A stretch of 64,000 bases of DNA, from NCBI RefSeq assembly GCF_010015445.1, contig NC_053133.1:5496200-5560199 (forward strand), in the 5' to 3' direction. Position numbers and translations under genes: made by a program. Source of the stretch: Perca fluviatilis. Lineage: Eukaryota; Chordata; Actinopteri; Perciformes; Percidae. The notes under the pieces were generated by a model, which did no database searches, was not told the origin of the DNA, and saw only the letters and a program-made list of their open reading frames with translations. Shown here piece by piece: positions 11,119 to 22,829 of this stretch; within the stretch, counting starts at the first letter, position 1; each line of letters begins with the position of its first letter.

Positions 11119-12098
11119 GCTCTCTCTCGGATTCTCCGCTGTCTCTTCTCTGTGGAAAGTCGAGCCCTCCCCAGTTGCATGGGCTCCTCCCCGGAGGCGG
11201 TCTGAGGTGTCGTAACAGCTGGCCGACGTGGAGATGGAGAATCTCTGGTGCCCGAGAAACCCCTTCTAGGAAGATCCCGTGGGGAATCCTCGGCACCACC
11301 CCACTCTCTGTCACGATCGAAGAGCCGCTTGTCGATTCTGATGGCCAGAGCGATGAGAGCGTCAACGTCCTCTGGAAGATCCAGTGCTGCCAGCCGGTCC
11401 TTCAGCGCACTGGACAACCCACACAGAAAGGCATCCACTAGAGCAGTCTGGTTCCACCCACTCTCTGCGGCCACCGTGCGGAAGTCGATGGCGTAGTCCG
11501 ACACCCTCCGTCTGCCCTGACGAAGGCTCACCAGAGCCCGAGCCGCTTCTCTCCCGGAGTGACGTGTTGAAAAATCTGTACAAATGTCTTAGTGAAGTGT
11601 GTAAATGAATCGCACAGGGGCAATTCCTCTCCCACTCTGCTGCAGCCCACGCCTCCGCTCGACCAGTCAGGTGAGAAATCAGGTAAGCAATCTTAGCTCT
11701 GTCCGTAGGGTAATGGACAGCCTGGAGCTCAAAATGCAAACCACACTGAGTCAAGAAGGCTCTACAGTCACCAGACTCACCGGAGAAGCGTTCAGGCTGA
11801 GGCAGAGCAGAGGGATTGGCAGACGACTGGACCAAAGAAGCCACAGCACCCACTCCGACCGAGGCACTAGCAGATTGGACTGGTTCTGTGAGGCTCTGGG
11901 AGGTAGGTGACATCACAGCAGATTGAGTGGCTTGAAACTGAGTAGTCAGGAAGGAAACTTGTTCACAGACGTTACGCTGCAGCTCCAGCTGACTCTGTGA
12001 TCTCAGTTTGAAGAGCGGACAGTACTTCATCTAGCTGGTGAAGTCTCAGTCCTTGAGATCGTAAAGCGCTGCATTTCACTCGAGTCTGCGGAGTCCAT
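11044..12098 (-). pseudogene. gag: Gypsy gag (capsid/nucleocapsid), frameshifted
   Basis: Gag packages the element RNA into particles. A minus-strand ATG at 12098 (MDSADSSEMQ) opens a short frame that shifts; the main pieces are at 11362-12030 and 11049-11531. The first has the retrotransposon gag signature FLTQCGLHFELQ and AYLISHLTGRAEAWA. The second ends in a CCHC zinc knuckle [14 protein letters not shown] (CX2CX4HX4C). At least two frameshifts separate these parts. Confidence 0.85.
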
Positions 12099-12117
12099 AA
12101 TTGTGGCGAGATCGTAC

Positions 12118-12387
12118 TATCAAGCACACAGAAAATGGACCCACGAGGCAAGACTCAAGGTAAAATACAACAGTTTATTTAGCAGGTAAATAAACTCAGC
12201 AGCAGTGTCCAAATAACGACAGGCAAGGGAAAAATCCAGAAAACAGGCAAAGGTCCAAAATCCAGGGAATCCCAAAAAAACAACAGGCAAACAGGAATAC
12301 AGGAAACCGCTCAAAAGCTGCATACAAAGGAAACCAACAATCTTGCACTGGGGAGAGTGGAAGACAGAACATAAATACACAACCAAA
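12118..12387 (-). repeat. Partial 5' LTR of the Gypsy element
   Basis: About 270 bp aligns with 6345-6480 joined to 7757-7890. Similarity stops after CACAACCAAA at 12387, where unrelated sequence begins. A few substitutions and indels separate the LTRs. Confidence 0.88.
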
Positions 12388-12730
12388 GAGAGAGAGGGAG
12401 CATGATTCTTTGCCGTAATTTAACTGTTGGTGAATATAATTGCGGTTGACAAGAAAATACATATTGAATTGAAGTGTGGAAATTTAGCATGCTCAAAAAT
12501 GTCGAATGACCGGCCAAGTATGACAGTGAAGGAATGGAGGATGATGGTTCACGCTGCAGGAGTTGAAGATGCTCAACAGTAAAATGAAGGGATGAAAGTA
12601 GACTTGGAAAGACAATTAAAGTCAACGGTGGACAGCCAGCATGACCTGCTGGATGAGATAGTCATTGAAAACAGAAACTGTCTGACATTAAAGATAACTT
12701 GTATAGGCTACATTTACATTGTTACATTTC
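12388..12730. other. Short intergenic stretch right of the Gypsy element
   Basis: Starts with a GAGAGAGAGGGAG run exactly where LTR similarity is lost, suggesting a deletion or recombination point. Nothing else was recognised. Confidence 0.4.
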
Positions 12731-12868
12731 CCCCTGCTCTGGCATTTCCCCCTCTCATTCCCACTGCTCTGGCGTTTCCCCTCTCATTCCCCCTGCTCTG
12801 GTGTTTCCCCCTCTCATTCCCCCTGCTCTGGCGTTTCCCCCTCTCATTTCCCCTGTTCTGGTGTTTCC
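12731..12868. repeat. ~30-bp pyrimidine-rich minisatellite, about 4.5 units
   Basis: The unit CCCCTGCTCTGGCGTTTCCC plus CCTCTCATT recurs with small changes (GTG/GCG/GCA before TTT). It is strongly C/T-rich on the plus strand. Confidence 0.9.
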
Positions 12869-13008
12869 ATTCTGGTTTGAAATCTGCGGGGTTGTGTTGC
12901 AGTCTCAACGGACGCAAAGGGAGACCTTTGGCAACACCGACACTGACGCCAATATTTCGCCACCTGATTGGGTCCTATCGGTCACTGCGTCTCGTTCTCT
13001 GAGACTAA

Positions 13009-13487
13009 GGCCGGTTACACACTGCCTGCGTGGCATGAGCGTGGTGTGAGCGTGGCGTGAGCGTGGCGTGAGCGTGGCGTGAGCGGGCGTGAGCATGACG
13101 TTTCTGTTGCGTGTCAGCTGCGTGGCGGCTGCGTGGATTTTTCTATGTCTTTACACACCAGAAACGTGTCTGACACGGTGCTGCTGCTGCTAGCCTTGTC
13201 TGGACACATGGATGTTTCCCATTGATAAAATGAAATACCATGTTAAACATAAATATATACTGATTTGATTACAGCAAAGACAACGTCGGCAGTATTGACG
13301 GCAAAATAGGCTACAGAATATTTTGTTCTGTATTGACAGGTGCAATGTGAAGAATTTTTTTTTTTTATTACATTTATATCTGCATTTATATCAAAACCTA
13401 GAGACTTTCAAACATCAACATGTCATTTATTAATATGTATTCGTGTCTAAATGACATATAAACATTGCATCCGGTGTGTAACCGGCC
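13009..13487 (+). mobile_element. PIF/Harbinger-like MITE, copy A
   Basis: Inverted ends GGCCGGTTACACACTG / CGGTGTGTAACCGGCC with flanking TAA on both sides (13006-13008, 13488-13490), a PIF/Harbinger-type 3-bp target. Near the left end a GTGAGCGTGGC motif repeats about four times (13036-13087). No transposase. Confidence 0.82.
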
Positions 13488-13490
13488 TAA

Positions 13491-15195
13491 AGCTACTAAC
13501 GTTACCATGGCAACTACCAGGAGCGGGCGCTGCCTCCTGTTTATGCTCAGTATATCAGAATGTTGATGAGATAGGAGGTTTGGGCGTGTTAGTTTAAACA
13601 GAGATAAGTTCAGTCTGTTTGCCAGTAACTAATCATTAGTGATTGAATCACAGTCAATCAGTAAGTAATCATTAACTAACCATTTGTTACTCATCTGTTC
13701 CTCAGTAACTACTTACATTTTTGTGTACCTTATTGGAAAGTGTTACCAGTTCTTCTACTGGTGATAAAAACACTGAGATAATAGCACGGAGATAACGCTT
13801 AAAAACCAAAACGTAGCGGTGTAAATGTAGCAAACTTGGATTCGGAGATTGGCTATGTGATGATATGAAAGATGAAGCGAACGCTCGTTTCGACCTCACT
13901 GTATCTGTTATCATCTCCCGCGTACATTATGAGGAAGGGGAAAACACATAGGTTTTTCACAGAATTCTTTCAGTCTACAGGGCACCATTACTTGGTTTTG
14001 CAATGAACACTGTAGACTGGGAGCATTATCAATTGAAAGTATAATACAATTACTGTTCCTTCTCTATAATTTACCAACTCAAAAAGGGGATTTAGTACAA
14101 ACGTACTCTTTAATTAGTCAATATATTGTGAAATGGTTTACTGTATAATGTAAAACTACGGTGGCTGAACAGATTTCAATGAGAGTTCAATGAGTTTTTA
14201 CGCAGATTCGACACAAGAATCCCTGAATATCTGCTACTGTGTGTCAGATTCCATTTTAAATGAATGGTATCAGTCTTCCAGAAGTCCAAACCTTGGTGTG
14301 AAATAACCCTGTCAGCTAACCTAAAAATGAATATAAAGCCAACCATCAACAAGGACAGAACTAACTAATGGTCAGATGTATGGGTCGAATGTTGACAGAG
14401 TAATCACAGCCCTGTGCAGAGAAATATTAAAATGTGATAATATCAGCGATGTCTGCCTGTGTGGCTGCTGTGAGCCTCAGTAACACCTCTGTACATATCT
14501 TGACTCCAAAACACAGGAAATTAAACTGGTTTTCGTTCCCCTGATACTTCCTGCCAGGAGATTAGATCACCACGGTGAACTCACCTCACTCACTGATGTA
14601 AACCGCTCCGGTGTCAGACTGTCCCTCAGAGGCCACCGTAGGAGCCTCTCGGCCACATGTCTTTCCTGCCAATAATCAGCCCATTAAAATGAATGATTTC
14701 ACCCAGACCGTGTACTGTACATAATCGTCAATTAGCCACTGGCGTCGAGATGGCACCTCTGCTAACCTCTGAGAGTCGGCTGGAGCCTCATTATGGGAGT
14801 GTGACTCACTCATGATCACAGCCAGTTTCTGGGCAATAAGAAAAGATCAGCTTGAGGTCCATGAGATTCACATTCACAGAGCAATGAAATGAGCTGTGAG
14901 CAGCATCTTCTCGCTGCTTGATCATCTAAACGGGAGGAAGCTTTGTTAGATCGGTTCGTTTTTTTAATGACACAATTAGAAAATGATGAAGAGGGAAAGA
15001 GGGGGCAGGGGGGTCGTGGTTAGCAGACAGACAGACAGACAGAGGCAAGACAGGGATAGAAACGGGTAACGGAACACGTCAGCTTCAGTTTTAATCACTG
15101 TCAGCTGTCTACATCTGCTGCATCATGGCTCACACTTCCCGAAGTGCAGGACAAAAAAGTGAATGTTCAAAGAAGGTAAAGTCCGCACGACAGCT
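13491..15195. other. Intergenic spacer between the inverted MITE pair
   Basis: No coding region or clear repeat was recognised; a short (ACAG)n run lies near 15028-15042. The segment 14560-14890 is moderately GC-rich and lacks open frames. Confidence 0.45.
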
Positions 15196-15198
15196 TAA

Positions 15199-15796
15199 GG
15201 CTGGTTACACACTGGATGCGTGGCGCGAGCGTCTCAGCTGCGTGGCGTGTCCGTTTATATTTCGGCTCCCATGTTAACAGGTTAGAGCTTACATGCTGCC
15301 TGCGTGACACGGCTCGAGCCGCGCCGAAAACGCGTGCCTGCTAGAAATAGAACCGACTCCTGTTTTTCACGCGACACTCAAGCGTGTTGGAAGTGTTTCC
15401 AGGCAATAGAATAGGAAAAGATGTTTGGACACGAATACATATTAATAAATGACGTGTTGATGTTTGAAAGTCTCTAGGTTTTGATATAAATGCAGATATA
15501 AATGTAATAAAAAAAAAATCAAAACCTGTCAATACAGAACAAAATATCCTGTAGCCTATTTTGCCGTCAATACTGCCGAAGTTGTCTTTGCTGTAATCAG
15601 ATCAGTATATATTTATGTTTAACATAGTATTTCATTTTATCAATGGGAAACATACATGTGTAGAGACAAGGCTAGCAGCAGCAGCACCGCGTCAGACACG
15701 TTTCTGGTGTGTAAAGACATAGAAAAGTCCACGCAGCCGCCACGCAGCTGACATGCAACAGAAACGTCACGCCACGCAGCCAGTGTGTAACCGGCC
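15199..15796 (-). mobile_element. PIF/Harbinger-like MITE, copy B (inverse of copy A)
   Basis: Ends GGCTGGTTACACACTG / CAGTGTGTAACCGGCC with TAA on both sides (15196-15198, 15797-15799). From 15430 to 15790 it is the reverse complement of most of copy A (for example CCTATTTTGCCGTCAATACT). It has an extra ~120 bp near its left end. Confidence 0.82.
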
Positions 15797-15978
15797 TAAT
15801 GCTCCGGAAAAATGCTTTAATAGTGTAAATAAGGCACACAACGTTTTGGCCTACAATCTGGCTTTTCTCAGGTGTATTTGATTGCAGTGACCCTTGACAA
15901 TCACATCACATGATCAGAGGTCAAAAATAAACAAACGAGAGTGTCAACCTACTGACAGCCATAGATATAGAACATTCT

Positions 15979-16749
15979 GGGCCCTATTTTAACGATCTGA
16001 AATGCAAGTATCAAACGTGAAAAGCAAGTAGCTTTGTGGGCGGATCTCGACGCAAATCTAAAATGGGTTGATCTGAAGTAGCTAGGTGTGGTTTGGGCGT
16101 AATGTGAAAATAACCAATCAGAGCGTCCAAAAGCACCACCTGCACCTGTTGTGCCGCTTCCTCTTCCCCCCACTCCATCTCCGTCCACCCGCTCCACCAG
16201 GAGCGCATCAAGTGTTCAGTCCCGCCGTAGTTCAACATCACGTCTCCTTAAGTCCTCTAATATTTCCTCATTTATGTCATCAACACATCCATGATTCATG
16301 GAAATGTTGTGGAAAACACAACAAGCCACAAAGAATGCTGCCACTTTTTGAGGACTGTACTGTAAAGTGCCTCCTGACCTATCCAAACACCTAAAGTGCA
16401 TTTTCAGTAATATTTTTCTTTTTCACGCTACATTATGGCCAAGCATGCGCCCCTAAAATAACATCTGAATAACACGCTACTGACTTTAGACTAGCACCAC
16501 TGACTTTAGACCAGGTTTTTCCTGGTCAGTGGCGGAATTGTTTTCTGAAACTGCAAAATAGCACCAGGGAACTTTTGCGCCGGAACACGCCTCCTCTTTT
16601 CGCTGAACCGCCCCCAGGAGCGCAAATACATTTCCTAATTTACCAACGTGCGTCTGTGGAGGGAAAAGTCTGCTGTGCGTGGGTGCCTAATAGGAATGAT
16701 GCATGTGTCGGTGTACAAAGGCAATTGCGCTGAGTGCAAGATAGGGCCC
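15979..16749 (-). mobile_element. Harbinger-type element with transposase remnant
   Basis: Inverted ends GGGCCCTATTTTAACG / GATAGGGCCC bound 771 bp. A minus-strand piece reads as the C-terminus of a HARBI1-like transposase. The flanks CATAGATATAGA (left) and TCTATGTCTATG (right) are also inverted to each other, so the terminal repeat may extend further or an outer element may exist. Confidence 0.72.
16216..16401 (-). pseudogene. HARBI1-like transposase C-terminal fragment
   Basis: The 61-residue frame contains FRCLDRSGGTLQYSP and FFVACCVFHNISMNHGC, the conserved region ending the DDE-4 nuclease fold of PIF/Harbinger transposases (helix with C-x-LHN). Upstream minus-strand continuation to 16011-16241 is frameshifted. 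The catalytic residues are not preserved in the window. Confidence 0.7.
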
Positions 16750-16887
16750 TCTATGTCTATGCTGACAGCATTCTCTTTCAAACCAGAGCCATGAATTGTT
16801 TCTGCTTGGCTGAGAGGGGTCCATCAACATCGTATACTGCAACAGAACACACAGTTATCAACGGTTTAAACAGTGTTCTATAACCAG

Positions 16888-17246
16888 AGTGCAATTTTCA
16901 GGGGGGGGGATGCATGGGATTTCCCCTTTTCTGGTTTACATATCCCTGCCTCTCTATTCACCAATAGACCATATATTATATACCTAAATTAGAAGTATTT
17001 TAAACTAACGTGAACAGTCTATAGTGCGATAGAAGGATAAAAGAGCTCCGGGATGCCGGCTACCAATGGCAGTTGTTTAGCCGCCAACAGGTGACTGTGA
17101 GCCGGCTACAAGCACCGCGAGATGACGCTCCTTTCAGAGGCCATGGTAGTGGAGTTTAGCCAGAAAAAGTGAGCGTCATGCGGCAAGGACAGTTAAGTTT
17201 AGGCACCAAAACGACTCGTTAAGTTTAGGAAAAAGATGGTGGTTTG
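16888..17246 (+). repeat. Dispersed repeat, copy 1 (interrupted)
   Basis: GAGCTCCGGGATGCCGGCTA, AGGTGACTGTGAGCCGGCTA and TGGAGTTTAGCCAGAAAAAG are shared in order with 29413-29830. Copy 1 is interrupted at 17246 by the AATTGAATTG-type repeat; similarity resumes at about 17828 with TTTCCATTGGATATT. Confidence 0.75.
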
Positions 17247-17250
17247 GATT

Positions 17251-17705
17251 AATTCAATTCAATTTATTTATAGTATCAAATCATAACAACAGTTATCTCG
17301 AGACACTTTACAGATAGAGTAGGTCTAGACCACACTCTATAATTTACAAAACCCCAACAATTACAGTTATTCCCTCAAGAGCAAGCATTAGCAGTGGCTG
17401 TTGCGACAGTGGCGAGGAAAAACTCCCTTTTAGGAAGAAACCTCGGCAGACCCAGACTCTTGGTAGGCGGTGTCTGACGGGGCCGGTTGGGGGTGTGATG
17501 AACAGTGGCGATAATAGTCACATTAAAGATAATGGAACAGTCGTTGTAGTTCATGTCATAGCAGGGCACATTGTGTCATACTGAGTAGTGCAGTCTCCTA
17601 TACCGGATCCTGACTACTCTGTGTGTATGAATATCGCAGCAGGGCGTTGCGGGATGTAACGTGGTGCCGCAGAGCACGGGTGGATGCAGCGGACGCAGCA
17701 GGACT
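17251..17705 (-). repeat. Dispersed teleost repeat, copy 2 (inverse of 4830-5219)
   Basis: Starts AATTCAATTCAATTTATTTA, the reverse complement of the tail of copy 1, and continues through the same body to CCGCATCC-like sequence at ~17690. It is inserted in another dispersed repeat. Confidence 0.78.
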
Positions 17706-17971
17706 CCTGAGGAACTAACGAGCGTTTCCTGAGTGAAAGTATTTAGTTTTTGCCGCAAAAGTGAACTCTGCTCTCCGGCTTGAACACGCTGTGTTTTATG
17801 TTGACTCCACGTTGTGCTATTTCATTTTCAGATTATTTTCCATTGGATATTGAAGTTCATATTGAAGTGTTTTGGTATGGCTATATCCATGGGGGGTATT
17901 GAAAGTTATTTAGATATTTAATTCTTGCAGGTTTTGTTTTGTTGTGCGTGATCAAAAAACATCCTGCTTTT

Positions 17972-18900
17972 TTCACAACGCGCACCCTGTCTACACCAAT
18001 GGCTAAAAGCTGAGATGTGGTTGTTTCCAGGTTTCCCAGGATGTCGGGACCCTTCAGTAGCAGTAGTAGCTGTGTTAGCGGGGAGGACAGAGGCGCTTCT
18101 CTCATTCAGATCAGCTAACAGCAGACTGACAGCTCAGGTATTGGAGATGCTAGTCATAGCTGATAAGAAGCAAGGAACGACAACACACAGGGGCAGAAGA
18201 AGAGATTAAATGACCAAAAGCAGCCTCAGTGGGTGACATTCAGCGGGACAGAGCCTGGAGCATCCTGCTGCACCCAATCCTCACTGCACATGTGACGGCA
18301 AAAAGAAAGAAAGGAGGAGGGAAACGCCCACGGGGTGACAAAAAGGAATCTGGAAGCAGCGCAATAAGCTGTGAATGTTAGCTCCCGTCACTGCACCACC
18401 TGAAGGGAAAGCTATTGGTGTAATTGAAAGAAATAAACTCTGGGAAGAAAAAAAAAAAATGAAATGGAAGATGAAGTAAAAAGGAGGAAGACGTTAATAG
18501 TCTCTTTTATAGCATAACTGTGTTATTTTAGACGGAGGGAAAACACACTCACTTCACATCCCCAAAAACCTTCACATAAATTATTCAAATAGGTTGTGGG
18601 AGGGGGAATCATTTGCATATAGATAAAAGTCAGTTTAATATTGTAAATTACCTTTTTATATGGCAATCTGGAAGATTTGGTTTTAATCTCTCAATAAATG
18701 TCTCACTGTGTGTTTTTCTCTGCCTACCTGGAGTGTGGGAGTGAGTGGGGAGGAGCAGCAGTGGGGGGGGGTAGAGGGGTGGAGATATCACACAGGAAAA
18801 GGTTCCCCCATTCGTTTTCCTGCTTCGCCTTTAATTAATAGATTATGTACACATGCACACTCCTGTCAGTCTCTCTCAGAGCTTCCCATTACCACTGTGA
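17972..18900. other. Intergenic stretch, nothing recognised
   Basis: A-rich and purine-rich patches (18450-18490), no ORF with recognisable motifs. A reading frame at 18015-18209 is not supported by any family resemblance. Confidence 0.4.
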
Positions 18901-18927
18901 CCTCTCTTTCTGCTGCCTGGCAACCTC

Positions 18928-19068
18928 TTACACACACACACTCACACACACACACACACACGCACGCACGCACACACACATGCCCACACTCACGCACGCA
19001 CACACACACGCACCCACGCACGCACACACACACACACACACGCACCCACGCACCCACGCACCCACGTA
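18928..19068. repeat. Compound (CA)n / (CACG)n / (CACC)n microsatellite
   Basis: Long run of CACACA interspersed with CGCACG and CACCCACG tetranucleotides. All open frames here encode Cys/Val or Thr/His low-complexity peptides and are rejected as genes. Confidence 0.93.
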
Positions 19069-19200
19069 CCAAACTCAGAACAAACTAAGAGAAACCATTG
19101 CTCGCCAGTGTCCATTTCCTCCTGTGTGGGACTTACAGTCAGTTGTGGGTGATGCCTCCTTCAGCGAATTTAAGGCCTTTACCCACCAAGGGCGTAACCA

Positions 19201-20066
19201 TTTAGGCCCTGTTTACACGACAACGCTCGCGGGTGAAAACGACAAAATATATTATCAGATGTGCCTTTCTTTTAGACGGCGACGGTGTTTTTGGGGCTTA
19301 AAAACGCAAAAAAGTGAAGCCACCCTCCAGAGTGGAAATCTTAAAAACGTTAAACTGTCGATTCCCGTCTAAAGGGGTAAAAGCGCAAAAGTCTGTTTCA
19401 ACACCAGCCTCTATTGTTGTGGTGGCTGGCGACCCACCCCATATTTCGTTACATAAATCAAAATATAGAGTGATTACTCGCCCATGGCCACTCCGCCGTT
19501 GGCTATCCACAGCCTGGCTCTACTTTCAGCTTTGATGATGTCTGACTTTTACAGATGGCGTCTTTCTCGTGTGGATATGACGTACCCTCCAGGTACAGGA
19601 TACTGCTGAAGAAATTCGGTCCATATGTCTATATATTTTGAGTGGCAGGACTCCCGGTCCACGCCCTGTTGTCCCTTTGCGGCTTTGTCATCTAAGGTTG
19701 TTTGGAGCAATAACTCCACCTCCTCGTCTGTCCAGACAAAATTCAGTCAGCTTTTGTTGTTCGCTTCGCATCTTCTGGTTTCATGCCACTAGGGAGAGGA
19801 GAGGGACAGAGGAGGAGGAGAGGGAGAGAAGTAGAAGGAAGGTTCAACGCAGGTGCGCAGGCGTGGTGCTGTTGTGTGGCAGTGCTTCACACTACCACCT
19901 AGCCGCCTGGTGTGCATACTACATCGAATTTTTCACACATCTACGTCACCATATGCACGCAGATTTCCCCCCGAAAACGCTTGTCTAAACGCGGAATAAA
20001 AAGTGAGAACGCAACGCCACTTTTTGCGTTTTCTCTTCAGATCGTTTCCGTCTAAACATAGCCTTA
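19201..20066. mobile_element. MITE, hAT-like, with AAGGC(T/C)(A/C)TGTTTA ends
   Basis: Left end TTTAGGCCCTGTTTACACG and right end CGTCTAAACATAGCCTTAA are imperfect inverted repeats, and both ends have AAAACG/CGTTTT-rich subterminal sequence. Flanks TAACCATT and TAACCACA could be a decayed 8-bp duplication. No transposase was recognised. Confidence 0.58.
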
Positions 20067-20103
20067 ACCACATGAAATGCGAAATACCCTTTTTTCACAC
20101 CAT

Positions 20104-20330
20104 GGGCCCTATTTTAACGATCTAAGCACACGGCGTGAAGCGCCTGGCGCGGGTGCATTTCGGGAGTGTAGGAATCCACTTTTGCTAGTTTAACATCGGA
20201 AGAAAGGGTCCGTGCACCAGGCGCATGGTTCAAAAGGGTTGTACTTAGTGTCTTAATTAATAATAGGTGTGTTTTGGGGGCATAACATGCAATAAACCAA
20301 GCCCTTTATCCCTCATTCAGATAGAGAGAG
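20104..20330. repeat. Harbinger-type end fragment related to 15979-16749
   Basis: Begins GGGCCCTATTTTAACGATCT, identical to the left end at 15979, then GCGCCTGGCGCGGGTGC-type sequence. No matching right end was found nearby, so it is probably truncated. Confidence 0.6.
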
Positions 20331-22820
20331 ATACGGTTGAAAATCACCAAATTGTCCCTTTAAGGTAGCACCCAAGCACAGCCCCTAATATAAGGCCAGG
20401 TAAACAATATGGAGCAGGGGTGGAATTAGCCTTTACGGAGAGGGGGGGGAGACACAATATTGTTTAACTACGGACCATCAGACCATCTCTCCTGTGTTGC
20501 ACTCTGTTTTTCACATGACAAGGGAAAGAAATAGTTGTGGGAAGAATAAAAAAAGAGAGCTCTCTCAGCTCCACACAGTCGCCCAATCGCTAAGGACACA
20601 AGTACAATTTGTTTGCATGTAAATACAGTAGTCAGAGCGCATTTAAGTCCCGCCCCCCACAGGAGGGGAAAAGAACCCTCCGCTCTCCATTGACTTGTAT
20701 AAAACCCGAGATAGATTCCGAGGGTCTGTGGATGAAAAGACATAAAACCAAGTGATTCAAATGAGGAAGAGTTTGCAAGAGTGTACGGCACGCGGAGCAT
20801 TTCAAGTTATCACTGTGAATCACAGCCGGTCCACCTCCACGGTAATGTAGGCGACAGGTTTTGGCAAGGAAGAAAAGTGTGTGGAATAAAACAGACGATA
20901 TCTCTGGTTCTGCGCCGCCATTTTAAAAAAAAAAAACCTGTCCATCGTGAGGTTTCTGGAAGGTGAAGGGTGATATTTTTTTCCTCCCCACATGACGTGT
21001 GACTGCTGTCCTTTATCAGATTGTTTTCAGCAGACAGAGAAGATGTGAATCACACATCTCTCTATCCATGCCCTGGGGCTGTGGAGAGGGGGGGATGCCA
21101 TGACGATAATGTGCTCGGTGAGATAATGGTTGTACACCTTGGTGATCAATGTAAGTCATAAAAGGCACCGTGACATAAAGAAGTGATAATTCTCCCAGGT
21201 CCTCAGTGAAGCAAGACACATAAAAGCCGGCAGCTGTGGGTTTTCATGGCTGTTGCCGGATTCCTCTCCTCACCTCCGGGGCGAAAAATGCAAATAAAAT
21301 ACAGATTATAAAAAAAAAAAAAGGATGATGTGTGGGCTTTAGAAGAGAGGAATGAAAATATCAGCGGGCCTCTTTTTGATTTGTATGTCCAGCGGCGACA
21401 CTTGAGATGAACGAACCATGTCTTAAATTATCGTGCAATAAAAATGTTACCTCAGAAGGTGGGGTGTCTCGCACGAAAAAAAAATAAAAAAAAATAGCAT
21501 TGGCAGCTTAATGGTGGCAGAAAGTGGGGAAAAAAGGACCATTATATTTTCCCATCTGTGACAAATCCTATTAGTAATGTGGCATGTAAAGATGGAAGTG
21601 CAGTGATGTTGTGTGGTGGACATCTTCTGTTGACTTGATAATTCAGATTAATGGGAACACGCCATGGGACTGGTTGCTTTGCTGTGAGTGTGGTGGGCCG
21701 ACTGCATCACTGAGCTGGCAGATATTCTATTTGTCATGCAGGCAGGAACACAACCATCTCTAATAAATGCAAATTCCCATTCATTCTATGTTCATTGTTT
21801 TCCGGTGATCTCAATCTATAAAGGTCCTCCTTATATGTCGAATCATAAAAATGATGTTTTGGACTTTGGGTAATTGTCAATCAACAGAGCAAAGAGCAGA
21901 AAGCCCCCCCCCGCACCTGCTGGTGTCTGAGCTTTGTGGTAGCAGCATTAATATCAGTGATAGGAGAAAGTTTAATAAACCAATATTAAAAGCTGGCTCT
22001 GTAAATGGCATGACATCTGAGAAAGGGACAGACTGAGGTCTCACATCATTCAGGTACAGTGAGCACTTGTTGTAGTGTGTACTCAGTAGTCGTATTGAGG
22101 GGTCGGTTAAATGTGTTGATGATGAATGACTTTCTGTTTCCCCACGCAGAATGAAATAAAGTGCTTGTTTGAGTCATTTTTTGGAATTTGTGATTTTACA
22201 AATGCAACCGAAGCCTGCGACGTGTATAAAGGAGTAGGAGTCTTTGGGTTGTTTGAGTCGTTAAAGACTTTGGATGGGTGGACCCAGTGAATCATGGGCG
22301 ATAGATTCAACGCTATTGTCACCATCCTTATTCTACTCTTGCTGGCTTTGAATCAGTTTTGCCAGATGTGAGTGACAAATCAGGCAACCAGTGCCTGGCT
22401 CATGACCCAGATGTCACAAAAGTAGGGTTTAGTGTGTTTTCGACATCTAAGTCAATTTATTTTTGGGGTTGTTGGGCAAAAATAAACAATAATCATTGTT
22501 AATAAGTGGTCTGAAAGAAAAGTAGACTTCTGCTCCTCTTGGCTCTTTTTTCAGGCTTTAGAAAATCCAGTCTGTGACGGGAGACTTCAGCCAATCACAG
22601 GTCATTTCAGAGAGAGCGAGTGCTCCTATTGGCTGTTCTGTGCAGCATTGCCCCGACAGAGAGGGGAGAGGCAGAGCTGCAGGAGGAGGTCTCACTCTTC
22701 TTTAAATTCTGGCGTTTTTTTGCTTTCTGCCCGCTGCAGCTCTAAGGTATGATCAGTGTTCAAAATGACAGGGGGGGCTTACATCTTCTTAAAGAGACCT
22801 GCCCCCCCCAACAACAACAA
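20331..22820. other. Intergenic stretch, nothing recognised
   Basis: Mostly unique sequence with short A-runs (20925-20937, 21311-21322, 21477-21496). No conserved reading frame or tandem array was found. Confidence 0.4.
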
Positions 22821-22829
22821 AATAGAGTT

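Larger units (their letters stand above)
6345..12387 (-). mobile_element. Ty3/Gypsy chromodomain LTR retrotransposon (degenerate)
   Basis: Minus-strand order is partial 5' LTR (12118-12387), gag, protease, reverse transcriptase, RNase H, integrase, chromodomain, 3' LTR (6345-8068). The LTR pieces share TATCAAGCACACAG onward with few differences. The 5' LTR lacks the segment homologous to 7890-8068, so the element is 5' truncated. A polypurine stretch (complement of 8069-8083) borders the 3' LTR. Several frameshifts, a small RT deletion and an insertion in integrase make it non-coding today. It is a transposon of the chromovirus type. Confidence 0.93.
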
